Of a DNA stretch of 64,000 nucleotides, positions 55,957 to 64,000 are shown in pieces. The position numbers and the translations under genes are program-made. The DNA is taken from contig NZ_JAKZAH010000003.1 in NCBI RefSeq assembly GCF_023156245.1, positions 124,001 through 188,000 of the forward strand. Reading direction: 5' to 3'. Position 1 is the first letter of the stretch, and each line of letters begins with the position of its first letter. The DNA is from Marinobacter bryozoorum. Its GTDB lineage: Bacteria; Pseudomonadota; Gammaproteobacteria; Pseudomonadales; Oleiphilaceae. Below the pieces are notes generated by a model. That model ran no database searches and was not told where the DNA came from. It saw only the letters and a program-made list of their open reading frames with translations.

Positions 55957-58788
55957 TCACAGTTCAAAGGCGTCATTTACCAGCTTCTTCTGCTGCTCGA
56001 CATGCACGGACATATAGCCCGCCGCCGGTGCGGCAGAAGCATCACGACCTGCGTAATCCAGATACAGCTTCGGGTTCAGGCGATGCAGGGCCGCACGCAT
56101 ATGGTGCTGACTGCAGTACCAGGCACCCTGGTTCATCGGCTCTTCCTGACACCAGACCGCATGCTTGAGTTTGGTATAGGGCGCCAGCAGCTCGTCCAGG
56201 TCGTCACCGGGGAACGGGTACAACTGCTCGATACGGAAGATGACCACGTCATCGCGACCGTCGGCCTTTTTCTTCTCCAGCAAATCGTAGTACACCTTGC
56301 CACTGCAGAGGATCAGACGAGTAACTTTTTTCGGGTCTGCTGGCTCTTTTTCCGGCAATACTGTCTGGAAGGTACCTGAGGTCAGGTCGTCCAGGTCAGA
56401 CGTCGCTTCCTTGTGGCGCAGCAGACTCTTGGGCGTAATCGCCACCAGCGGCTTGCGCAGCGGACGCTTCACCTGACGGCGCAGCATGTGGAAGACCTGG
56501 GAAGGTGTGGTGGGCACACATACCTGGATATTGTGCTCCGCTGACAGCTGAAGGAAACGTTCCAGCCGGGCGGAAGAGTGCTCCGGGCCCTGCCCTTCAT
56601 AGCCATGGGGCAACAGCAGTGTCAGGCCACACAGCCGGCCCCACTTGTGCTCGCCACTGGTGAGGAACTGATCAATCACCACCTGGGCGCCGTTGGAAAA
56701 GTCACCGAACTGGGCCTCCCAAACAATCAGGGCGTTCGGGGTAGTGGTTGAATAGCCGTATTCAAAGGCCATCACGGCCTCTTCCGACAGCAGCGAATCG
56801 TAGATCTCAAAAGACGGCTGCTTTTCAGACAGGTTGGACAGGGAAGTCCAGGTGTCGCCACCCTTCTGGTTATGCAGTACCGCGTGACGATGTGAGAAGG
56901 TGCCACGGCCAACATCCTGGCCCGTAAGCCGGATCGGATGACCCTCGTCCAGCAGGGACGCATAGGCCATCATTTCACCATAGCCCCAGTTCAGGCCAAG
57001 GGCGCCGGCAGTCATCTTGTTGCGATCTTCAACAATCTTCTGGACCTGGCGCTGGATAGAGAAGCCTTCCGGCACGTAGGTCAGCTTCTTGCCAAGGCGC
57101 TGGATATTTTTCAGGGTCACGCTGGTCTTGCACTTGGCGGTCCATGCGTGCCCCAGGTACGGCGTCCAGTCGACGTAAAGCTCGGTATTCGGTTCCTTGA
57201 CCAGGGACTTCACCACATGCTCACCGTTATCGAGGGCATCCCGATATTCGGTTTCCATCTTCTTGGAGTCGTCCTCGGACAGGATGCCCTCCTCTACCAA
57301 CTGACTGGCATAGAGGTGACGGGTGCTCTTGAGCTTGCGGATCTTGTCGTACATTACCGGCTGGGTTGCGGAAGGCTCATCGGCCTCGTTGTGCCCCCGG
57401 CGACGGTAACAGACCAGGTCGATCACCACGTCCTGCTTGAACTCGTTGCGGTAGTCCATGGCCATCTGGGTCACGAACATAACCGCTTCCGGATCATCCG
57501 CGTTCACGTGCAGGATGGGCGCCTGGATCATCTTGGCCACATCGGTACAGTACTCGGTGGAACGCGCGTCTTCCTGCTTGCTGGTGGTAAAGCCGACCTG
57601 GTTGTTGATCACAATGTGGATAGTACCGCCCACACCAAAGCCCCGGGTCTGGGACATCTGGAAGGTTTCCATCACCACGCCCTGACCGGCAAAGGCCGCG
57701 TCACCATGCATGATGATCGGCACCACCTGGCTGCCGTCAGTATCTTTCCGGCGGGTCTGCCGTGCACGAACGGAGCCGACGACAACCGGGGAAACAATTT
57801 CAAGGTGAGACGGGTTGAAGGCCAGTGCCAGGTGAACCTCGCCACCCTCAGTCATCACGTTGGAGGAGAAGCCCTGGTGATACTTCACGTCACCGGAGCC
57901 GGAATCGGCCATTTTCTTGCCTTCGAACTCGTCGAACAGCTCTTTCGGATTCTTACCCAGGGTGTTGACCAGCACGTTAAGGCGACCACGATGGGCCATG
58001 CCAAGCACGATTTCCTTCGCGCCATAACTGCCGGCACGCTGGATCAGTTCGTCAAGGCAGGGAATCAGGCTTTCACCACCTTCGAGGCCAAAGCGTTTAA
58101 CGCCGGGATAACGGGAACCAAGGTATTTCTCAAGGCCCTCTGCCGCGGTCAACCGCTCCAGCAGGTGCTTACGGGTCTTCGCCTCATAGGCCGGGCGCGA
58201 CCGCACGGGTTCCATGCGTTGCTGGAACCACCGTTTGATGCGGGTATCCACCACATGCATGTACTCGGCACCGATGCTGCTGCAATAGGTCTTGCGCAGC
58301 TCATCGACGATATCGCCGAGCTTCATGGTCTCAGACCCGAAGTTCAGGGACCCGGTCTGGAACTCCAGGTCACGGTCGGCATCTGACAGCTCATGGAAGC
58401 CTGGGTCCAGGTCTTCTACCTGGGGCCGCTGCCACACACCCAGGGGATCAAGCTGGGCTTCCTGATGGCCGCGGAAACGGTAAGCATTGATCATCTGCAG
58501 AACACGGATCTGCTTACGATCGGCATCAGAGGTGGCAGAGGCGGGGACACCGGCGCCGTAAAAGCGCTGGTTGCGGGAAATATGTTCGAACTGTTCACGA
58601 ATGGTGGAGTGAGCAACATCACGGGTATTGCCGTCGATGCCCGGAAGCTTGTCAAAATAGCTTCGCCACTCTTCTGGAATGGCATTGGGATCGGTCAGGT
58701 AGGTTTCAAAAAGCTGCTCAACGTAGGCCAGATTCCCACCCTGTAAATGGGAGGTCTGCCATAACTGCTCCATTATGCTTTCATGCAT
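55957..58788 (-). CDS. sucA: 2-oxoglutarate dehydrogenase E1
   Basis: The 943-residue thiamine-diphosphate enzyme decarboxylates 2-oxoglutarate. Blocks seen are the N-terminal GGNLAYVEQLFETYL and AIPEEWR, GMAHRGRLNVL, the TPP site with GDAAFAGQGVVMETFQMS (core GDAAFAGQG), and VCYRRRGHNEADEP. ATG 58788 (MHESIMEQLWQTSHL) is chosen to match pseudomonad SucA; the frame runs 23 codons further. It is separated from sdhB by 315 nt. Confidence 0.97.
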   Translation of the reverse strand: MHESIMEQLWQTSHLQGGNLAYVEQLFETYLTDPNAIPEEWRSYFDKLPGIDGNTRDVAHSTIREQFEHISRNQRFYGAGVPASATSDADRKQIRVLQMINAYRFRGHQEAQLDPLGVWQRPQVEDLDPGFHELSDADRDLEFQTGSLNFGSETMKLGDIVDELRKTYCSSIGAEYMHVVDTRIKRWFQQRMEPVRSRPAYEAKTRKHLLERLTAAEGLEKYLGSRYPGVKRFGLEGGESLIPCLDELIQRAGSYGAKEIVLGMAHRGRLNVLVNTLGKNPKELFDEFEGKKMADSGSGDVKYHQGFSSNVMTEGGEVHLALAFNPSHLEIVSPVVVGSVRARQTRRKDTDGSQVVPIIMHGDAAFAGQGVVMETFQMSQTRGFGVGGTIHIVINNQVGFTTSKQEDARSTEYCTDVAKMIQAPILHVNADDPEAVMFVTQMAMDYRNEFKQDVVIDLVCYRRRGHNEADEPSATQPVMYDKIRKLKSTRHLYASQLVEEGILSEDDSKKMETEYRDALDNGEHVVKSLVKEPNTELYVDWTPYLGHAWTAKCKTSVTLKNIQRLGKKLTYVPEGFSIQRQVQKIVEDRNKMTAGALGLNWGYGEMMAYASLLDEGHPIRLTGQDVGRGTFSHRHAVLHNQKGGDTWTSLSNLSEKQPSFEIYDSLLSEEAVMAFEYGYSTTTPNALIVWEAQFGDFSNGAQVVIDQFLTSGEHKWGRLCGLTLLLPHGYEGQGPEHSSARLERFLQLSAEHNIQVCVPTTPSQVFHMLRRQVKRPLRKPLVAITPKSLLRHKEATSDLDDLTSGTFQTVLPEKEPADPKKVTRLILCSGKVYYDLLEKKKADGRDDVVIFRIEQLYPFPGDDLDELLAPYTKLKHAVWCQEEPMNQGAWYCSQHHMRAALHRLNPKLYLDYAGRDASAAPAAGYMSVHVEQQKKLVNDAFEL

Positions 58789-59103
58789 TTTGAATAGCTC
58801 ACCTTGGACTGGTGCGGGGGAGCTCATCATGGTCAGCCAGGGGTATTTCGCAGTCAATACGGGTTTTTACGGGATCGACTGTAGCCGCCACAATGCACAC
58901 GGATGTTTTCCGTTCCCCGGTGGTTTTTATACTGAATCAGGCCGCAGCAGCGCTTTTTGGGCACTTGCTACGGCTCGATAGCTTGCCTCACCGGTCCTCA
59001 CCTGCCAATGCGCCTTTGGTAGAAGGCTATCCAGTCAGGTGGAATGCAGACCGGTGGCCTGACACTTCCAGAACAGTATAGCGGTTATACAGAAAACCGC
59101 AGA
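58789..59103 (-). other. sdhB-sucA intergenic region
   Basis: This 315-nt gap contains a short inverted repeat just after the sdhB stop (GCGGTT at 59081-59086 with AACCGC at 59095-59100, no T-run). I find no strong sigma-70 promoter or open frame. A GGTGAG lies about 12 nt before the sucA ATG. Confidence 0.5.
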
Positions 59104-59808
59104 TCAGGTGGCCCGTTGCAGCAACAGGTCGCGAATATGCCCGATCGCACGGGTCGGATTCAGACCCTTGGGGCAAACGCTGACACAGTTCATGATTCCG
59201 CGGCAACGGAAGACACTGAACGGATCGTCCAGGTTGGACAGGCGCTCGGCCTGGGCCGTGTCACGGGTGTCCGCCAGGAACCGGTAGGCCTGGAGCAGGC
59301 CAGCCGGACCAATGAACTTGTCCGGGTTCCACCAGAACGACGGACAGGACGTGGAACAGCACGCACACAGGATACACTCGTACAGGCCGTCCAGCTTCTC
59401 CCGGTCTTCGGGGCTCTGCAGGCGTTCGATGGCGGGCTCCGGTGTGTTGTTGATCAGGTACGGCTGTACCTTCTCGTACTGCTGGTAGAACAGGTTCATG
59501 TCCACCACCAGGTCACGGATGACCGGCAGACCCGGCAGCGGGCGAAGAACCAGCTTGCCATGCTTGACCACCTCGGAAGCCGGGGTGATACACGCCAGCC
59601 CGTTCTTGCCGTTCATGTTCATGCCGTCGGAGCCACAGACCCCTTCCCGACAGGAGCGACGATACGCCAGTGACGGATCCTTCTCCTTGAGCAGGTTGAG
59701 CACGTCCAGCACCATCAGGTCCTTGCCTTCCGGAAGCTCCAGCTCTACATCCTGCATGTAAGGGGCGTTGTCAGTTTCCGGGTTATAACGGTAAAGGCTT
59801 ACCAACAT
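59104..59808 (-). CDS. sdhB: Succinate dehydrogenase iron-sulfur subunit
   Basis: The 234-residue subunit carries three iron-sulfur clusters. The [2Fe-2S] ligands are in SCREGVCGSDGMNMNG, the [4Fe-4S] ligands in CILCACCSTSCP, and the [3Fe-4S] region in CRGIMNCVSVCPKGLNP. It passes electrons from SdhA to quinone. It follows sdhA by 15 nt. Confidence 0.97.
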   Translation of the reverse strand: MLVSLYRYNPETDNAPYMQDVELELPEGKDLMVLDVLNLLKEKDPSLAYRRSCREGVCGSDGMNMNGKNGLACITPASEVVKHGKLVLRPLPGLPVIRDLVVDMNLFYQQYEKVQPYLINNTPEPAIERLQSPEDREKLDGLYECILCACCSTSCPSFWWNPDKFIGPAGLLQAYRFLADTRDTAQAERLSNLDDPFSVFRCRGIMNCVSVCPKGLNPTRAIGHIRDLLLQRAT

Positions 59809-59823
59809 CTTGATCTATCCCCC

Positions 59824-61596
59824 TTAGTAAGTCCGGACTTTCGGCTCGAAGGTCGGAACCGTCTTCGGCGCGAAGTTGACGTCACGCTTGCCTACACGCT
59901 TGTCGAGCGGGAAGTAGACAGAGTGCTTCAGCCAGTTTTCGTCATCACGCTCGGTAAAGTCATTACGGGCGTGGGCGCCACGGCTTTCTTTACGCTCTAC
60001 AGCGGAGACAGCCGTTGCATAGGCAACTTCGTACAGGTTGTCCAGCTCCAGCGCCTCGATGCGGGCAGTGTTAAAGGCGTTGCTGCGGTCAGCAAGCCTG
60101 GTATTACGTACGCGCTCGCCGATCTCGTCCAGCAACTTCAGACCCTTGTCCATGCTTTCGCCGTCACGGAATACACCGAAGTACAGCTGCATGCAGTTCT
60201 GCAGATCCTTGCGGACCTGGGCCACGTCTTCGCCCTCTTCGGTGCTGTTCAGGCGGTCCAGTCGGGCCATGGCCTTCTGGATTTCCTCGTCGGTAGCGCC
60301 GTCGATCTCGAAACCGTCACGAATCATCTTCTCGATGTGCAGCCCAGCCGCACGGCCAAACACCACCAGGTCCAGCAGGGAGTTACCACCAAGGCGATTA
60401 GCGCCGTGAACAGATACACAGGCAGCCTCACCACAGGCAAACAGACCTTCGATCGGCATATCGTTGCCGTTCTCATCCTGGGTCAGGGCCTGGCCACCAA
60501 CGTTGGTGGGAATACCGCCCATCATGTAATGACAGGTCGGAACCACCGGAATCGGCTCCTTGACCGGATCCACGTGGGCAAAGGTGCGGGACAGCTCACA
60601 GATACCGGGCAGACGCAGGTTCAGGGTCTCTTCACCCAGGTGGTCCAGCTTCAGCAGTACGTGGTCCTTGTCAGGACCACAGCCGCGGCCTTCAAGGATT
60701 TCCAGTACCATGGAGCGGGCCACGACGTCACGACCGGCAAGGTCCTTGGCGTTGGGCGCGTAACGCTCCATAAAGCGCTCGCCCTCGGAGTTGATCAGGT
60801 AACCGCCCTCACCCCGGCAACCTTCGGTTACCAGCGTACCGGCACCGTGGATACCGGTGGGATGGAACTGCCACATTTCCATGTCCTGGACCGGATAACC
60901 AGCACGCAGGGCCATACCGATACCGTCGCCGGTGTTAATCAGGGCGTTGGTGGTAGAGGCGTAGATGCGGCCCGCACCGCCAGTGGCCAGAACGGTCGCC
61001 TTGGCCTTGATGTAGGCCACTTCGCCGGTTTCAATTTCAATGGCGACGACGCCAACCACCTGGTTCTTGCTGTTCTTCACCAGGTCGACGGCATACCACT
61101 CGTTCAGGAAGGTGGTGCCACCCTTCAGGTTCGCCTGGTACAGGGTGTGCAGCAGCGCGTGACCGGTACGGTCAGCAGCAGCACAGGTACGGGCGGCCTG
61201 GGTGGGGTTATCCGGACCCTTGGACTGGCCACCGAACGGGCGCTGGTAAATACGGCCCTGCTCGGTGCGGGAGAACGGCAGACCCATGTGTTCCAGCTCG
61301 AATACCGCCTGGGGGCCTACGGAACACATGTACTCGATCGCGTCCTGGTCACCGATGTAGTCGGAACCCTTGACGGTGTCATACATATGCCAGCGCCAGT
61401 CATCGTCAGGGTCGGCACTGGCGATCGCACAGGTAATACCACCCTGGGCAGATACGGTGTGGGAGCGTGTCGGGAATACCTTGGTAATACAGGCGGTATT
61501 CAGGCCTGACTCGGTAAGTTGCAGCGCGGCACGCATGCCGGAACCACCACCACCGATGACAATCGCGTCGTAGGAAATGGTCTTGATATTAGCCAT
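59824..61596 (-). CDS. sdhA: Succinate dehydrogenase flavoprotein subunit
   Basis: The 590-residue FAD subunit oxidises succinate to fumarate. The dinucleotide site is [15 protein letters not shown], covalent FAD is attached to the His in [10 protein letters not shown], and the substrate site includes HPTGIHGAG and the Arg region SRGAHAR. It is 3 nt after sdhD and 15 nt before sdhB, in the standard sdhCDAB order. Confidence 0.97.
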   Translation of the reverse strand: MANIKTISYDAIVIGGGGSGMRAALQLTESGLNTACITKVFPTRSHTVSAQGGITCAIASADPDDDWRWHMYDTVKGSDYIGDQDAIEYMCSVGPQAVFELEHMGLPFSRTEQGRIYQRPFGGQSKGPDNPTQAARTCAAADRTGHALLHTLYQANLKGGTTFLNEWYAVDLVKNSKNQVVGVVAIEIETGEVAYIKAKATVLATGGAGRIYASTTNALINTGDGIGMALRAGYPVQDMEMWQFHPTGIHGAGTLVTEGCRGEGGYLINSEGERFMERYAPNAKDLAGRDVVARSMVLEILEGRGCGPDKDHVLLKLDHLGEETLNLRLPGICELSRTFAHVDPVKEPIPVVPTCHYMMGGIPTNVGGQALTQDENGNDMPIEGLFACGEAACVSVHGANRLGGNSLLDLVVFGRAAGLHIEKMIRDGFEIDGATDEEIQKAMARLDRLNSTEEGEDVAQVRKDLQNCMQLYFGVFRDGESMDKGLKLLDEIGERVRNTRLADRSNAFNTARIEALELDNLYEVAYATAVSAVERKESRGAHARNDFTERDDENWLKHSVYFPLDKRVGKRDVNFAPKTVPTFEPKVRTY

Positions 61597-61599
61597 CTA

Positions 61600-61953
61600 T
61601 TAAAGCCCCCAAAGAATCTGAATGCCCCAGACAACATATACGAACATTACGGTGCCGCAGACGCCCTGGAACAGGAACCGCGGCAGCGTTGCCTTGATGT
61701 AGTCAGTGGAGACCGTCCACAGACCAACCCAGGCGTGTCCGCCAAGCGCAATCAGGGTGCCGAGACTGAAGATACGGAACCAGGTCTGGCTGAACAGACC
61801 GGCCCATGCCTCGTAATCCAGGTCGGTTGTCAGCATGAAACCAAGCAGGAAAATTGTATAAAGTGCAAGCAGGTAGGCGCTGACGCGCTGGACCATCCAG
61901 TCATAGACACCGCTGCGGCCGAGATTCGTTACGCTGTTCACTGCCATACCCAT
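61600..61953 (-). CDS. sdhD: Succinate dehydrogenase membrane anchor subunit D
   Basis: The 117-residue protein has three membrane helices and anchors SdhAB with SdhC. SdhD features are VYDWMVQRVSAYLLALY at the first helix and HAWVGLWTVSTDYIK in the second, the latter with the haem/quinone-region residues. It overlaps sdhC by 16 nt. Confidence 0.94.
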   Translation of the reverse strand: MGMAVNSVTNLGRSGVYDWMVQRVSAYLLALYTIFLLGFMLTTDLDYEAWAGLFSQTWFRIFSLGTLIALGGHAWVGLWTVSTDYIKATLPRFLFQGVCGTVMFVYVVWGIQILWGL

Positions 61954-62315
61954 ACCCCCGCAAGAACAATCAGGATCACTGAAATAACAATGGTGAGCTT
62001 AGCCGCCAGACGACCGCTCTTGAGCTCTTCACCAATACCCATATCCATCAGCAGGTGCTTGATGCCGGCTACCAGGTGATACAGCAGGGCGGACAGGATG
62101 CCCCAGATGATCAGCTTCGCCAGGAAGCTGTCCAGCAGTTCATTGACGCGAGCAAAGCCTTCTTCCCCGGACAATGACAGGTCCAGGCCGTACAACAGGA
62201 AGGCGACACCAACGAACATGATGACGCCGCTGATGCGGTGCAATATGGAAGTAATGGCAGGTAGCGGAAAATGAAACTTGCCGAGATCGAGATTAACTGG
62301 TCGTTTGCTATTCAC
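61938..62315 (-). CDS. sdhC: Succinate dehydrogenase cytochrome b556 subunit
   Basis: The 125-residue SdhC has RPVNLDLGKFHFP at the N-terminus, SILHRISGVIMF as the quinone-site signature and HLVAGIKHLLMD with the haem-ligand His. GTG 62315 is chosen: it begins NSKRPVNLDL as in E. coli, with GAGAG 6 nt upstream, while the longer frame adds 33 residues without similarity. First gene of the sdh-suc cluster. Confidence 0.95.
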   Translation of the reverse strand: MNSKRPVNLDLGKFHFPLPAITSILHRISGVIMFVGVAFLLYGLDLSLSGEEGFARVNELLDSFLAKLIIWGILSALLYHLVAGIKHLLMDMGIGEELKSGRLAAKLTIVISVILIVLAGVWVWQ

Positions 62316-62495
62316 AGCGCTCTCACACTCTCTCGTTGCTCCGCTTTTCCGGACGGACCGGAGCGGATGGTTGGTATGAAGGATGACCTTGTCGGCACAC
62401 CGTCGTGCCCGCACAGGTTATTCGGGAGGGAGAACATTACCGCAGACGTCGTTGCCGGCGTTCCGGCTTGGTATGTCCCCGTTTCCGGGCTAGGG

Positions 62496-62524
62496 ATTAT
62501 AAGGAGTGCCCCCCGGAATTACAA
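62496..62524 (-). promoter_or_regulatory. Candidate sigma-70 promoter of sdhCDAB
   Basis: On the minus strand TTGTAA (62519-62524) and a perfect TATAAT (62496-62501) are 17 nt apart. The transcript would have a leader of about 175 nt before the sdhC GTG. Confidence 0.65.
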
Positions 62525-62732
62525 ACCGGCAAGTCTGGAAAACCCTGATACATCAGGCTACGGACTCAGCTATTGGGATGATTGACAAATACTATTCGAG
62601 ACATAAAAAACAACCGTCTCAGTATGCCGGCGCATTGGAAAATAACAGCGTCCCGAGGACCGGCGCCTGCCATTCGTCGAACAATCGGGTATCATGCCCG
62701 GATTGTTTCACGATGTTTTATCTCGCCGTGCA

Positions 62733-62760
62733 TTGACAAAAAAAGCCAACACCCTATATT
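62733..62760 (+). promoter_or_regulatory. Candidate sigma-70 promoter of gltA
   Basis: A perfect TTGACA (62733-62738) and TATATT (62755-62760) are separated by 16 nt. The start codon is 66 nt downstream. Confidence 0.7.
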
Positions 62761-62825
62761 TTGCCGCCGGTTTACCAATAATACGCGCCTTCCCGCGCTA
62801 CTAACGCTGATAACAGGAGAGCACC

Positions 62826-64000
62826 ATGACCGACAGGAAAGCAACGCTCTCGGTGGGTGACAAATCCATTGAGCTTCCGGTTTATTCAGGCACCGTCGGC
62901 CCTGACGTCATCGACGTTCGCGGCCTCGTCCAGGAAGGCGTTTTCACTTACGATCCGGGCTTCGTATCCACCGCAGCCTGTGAGTCTGCCATCACCTACA
63001 TTGATGGCGCCCAGGGCACCCTGTTGCATCGTGGCTACCCCATTGACGAGCTGGCCGAGCATTCGGACTACCTCGAAGTATGCTACCTGCTGCTGAACGG
63101 TGAGCTGCCCACCCCGGAACAGAACAAGCAGTTCCACACCACCATCAAGAACCACACCATGCTGCATGACCAGATGCGCAACTTCTTCCACGGCTTCCGC
63201 CGGGATGCGCACCCGATGGCGATCATGTGTGGCGTAGTAGGTGCCCTGTCCGCCTTCTACCACGACCAGATGGATGTTGCCGACCCACGTCAGCGTGAAA
63301 TCACGGCCCACCGCCTGATTGCCAAGATGCCGACCATTGCGGCCTGGTGTTACAAGTATTCCATTGGCCAGCCCTTTGTATACCCACGCAACGACCTGAA
63401 CTATGCAGAGAATTTCCTGCAGATGATGTTCGGCGTCCCCTGCGAGGAGTACAAGCCAAACCCGGTGCTGGCGAAGGCGATGGACAAGATCTTTATCCTG
63501 CACGCTGACCACGAGCAGAATGCGTCCACTTCCACTGTACGCCTGGCCGGCTCGACCGGCGCCAACCCCTACGCCTGCATCGCCTCCGGCATCGCAGCCC
63601 TTTGGGGCCCGGCTCACGGTGGCGCCAACGAGGCGGTGCTGGATATGCTGGATGAAATCGGCGACGAAAAGAACATTGAAAAGTTCATCGCCAAGGCGAA
63701 AGATAAGGACGATCCTTTCCGTCTGATGGGCTTTGGTCACCGGGTTTACAAGAATTTCGATCCGCGTGCCAAGGTGATGCGCGAGACGGCCCACGAGGTT
63801 CTGCAGGAGCTGGGCCTGGAAAACGATCCCCTGCTCAAGATTGCCCAGCGCCTGGAGAAGATTGCCCTGGAAGACGAGTACTTCGTGGAGCGCAAGCTGT
63901 ACCCGAACGTGGACTTCTACTCGGGTATCATCCTGAAGGCTATTGGCATTCCCACCTCCATGTTTACGGTTATCTTTGCCCTGGCCCGCACCATTGGCTG
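62826..64000 (+). CDS. gltA: Citrate synthase (3' partial)
   Basis: The first 391 codons are present and the frame runs off the window end; the usual length is about 428. It condenses oxaloacetate and acetyl-CoA. It is the type II (NADH-regulated hexamer) form by its N-terminal beta domain. Visible blocks are [32 protein letters not shown] (catalytic His), [12 protein letters not shown] (catalytic His) and [21 protein letters not shown] lies 6 nt upstream of the ATG. It is divergent from sdhCDAB. Confidence 0.97.
   Translation, partial: MTDRKATLSVGDKSIELPVYSGTVGPDVIDVRGLVQEGVFTYDPGFVSTAACESAITYIDGAQGTLLHRGYPIDELAEHSDYLEVCYLLLNGELPTPEQNKQFHTTIKNHTMLHDQMRNFFHGFRRDAHPMAIMCGVVGALSAFYHDQMDVADPRQREITAHRLIAKMPTIAAWCYKYSIGQPFVYPRNDLNYAENFLQMMFGVPCEEYKPNPVLAKAMDKIFILHADHEQNASTSTVRLAGSTGANPYACIASGIAALWGPAHGGANEAVLDMLDEIGDEKNIEKFIAKAKDKDDPFRLMGFGHRVYKNFDPRAKVMRETAHEVLQELGLENDPLLKIAQRLEKIALEDEYFVERKLYPNVDFYSGIILKAIGIPTSMFTVIFALARTIG

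Larger units (their letters stand above)
62316..62825. other. sdhC-gltA divergent control region
   Basis: This 510-nt non-coding stretch separates the divergent sdhC and gltA genes. It holds one good sigma-70 promoter for each direction (listed separately). No convincing open frame is present; short frames here lack ribosome sites and similarity. Confidence 0.7.

Noticed and set aside
56938..58386. 482-codon plus-strand frame
   Set aside because: Antisense to sucA; no motifs.
59923..61509. 528-codon plus-strand frame
   Set aside because: Antisense to sdhA; a codon-bias artefact.
62886..63794. 302-codon minus-strand frame
   Set aside because: Antisense to citrate synthase, which is open to the window end.

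Overview
The window reads as a chromosome segment of a gammaproteobacterium, most like Marinobacter or a near relative in the Alteromonadales/Pseudomonadales area. The evidence is gene order and protein similarity: a Pseudomonas-type gacA-uvrC-pgsA locus, a cheV-cheR/flgA-flgM-flgN locus, smc-zipA-ligA, rluB-scpB-scpA-trpS, and a TCA block gltA | sdhCDAB-sucAB-lpd-sucCD. Coding density is high and most genes are housekeeping genes. I see no prophage, transposase or CRISPR array.

Layout. 1-4416: the end of a translationally coupled operon with an alkyl-DHAP-synthase-like flavoprotein (5' end outside the window), a GlpD-type dehydrogenase and an FGGY kinase, plausibly for ether-type lipid synthesis. 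4428-8155: a DUF2252 protein, a PAS-GGDEF-EAL protein and a tRNA-Gly/tRNA-Cys operon. 8393-11898: an Mla-like lipid ABC operon lying between those tRNAs and pgsA-uvrC-gacA (11905-14981). 15121-20511: a single-chain biotin-dependent acyl-CoA carboxylase, a UPF0270 protein and a chemoreceptor. 20707-21736: azlCD. 21764-22322: an intact tRNA-Ser(GGA) flanked by tRNA-Ser fragments, each split by a copy of an 83-nt structured repeat.

22349-26816 is the most unusual part. It is a four-gene, tightly coupled operon encoding a prokaryotic ionotropic-glutamate-receptor-like protein, a SAM methyltransferase, a periplasmic-binding-protein/permease fusion and a second permease, with no ABC ATPase nearby. 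27028-31492: fructosamine-kinase-like protein, AEC transporter, fructokinase, lipocalin and an EEP-family hydrolase. 31675-35456: cheR, cheV, flgA, flgM, flgN. 35615-45744: cyclophilin, mnmC, a CBS-domain protein behind a candidate flagellar sigma-28 promoter, ligA, zipA, smc. 46002-50747: a diguanylate cyclase, rluB, scpB, scpA, trpS. 50896-64000: the TCA cluster on the minus strand, with gltA divergent and cut by the window end.

How the parts work together. The TCA block encodes alpha-ketoglutarate dehydrogenase (sucA, sucB, lpd), succinyl-CoA synthetase, succinate dehydrogenase and citrate synthase. The smc, scpA and scpB genes encode the whole condensin complex but sit in two groups. Flagellar control is represented by the FlgM/FlgN pair behind a strong sigma-28 promoter, CheR and CheV, and two c-di-GMP enzymes. 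All calls come from reading sequence and remembered family motifs; no database search was run.
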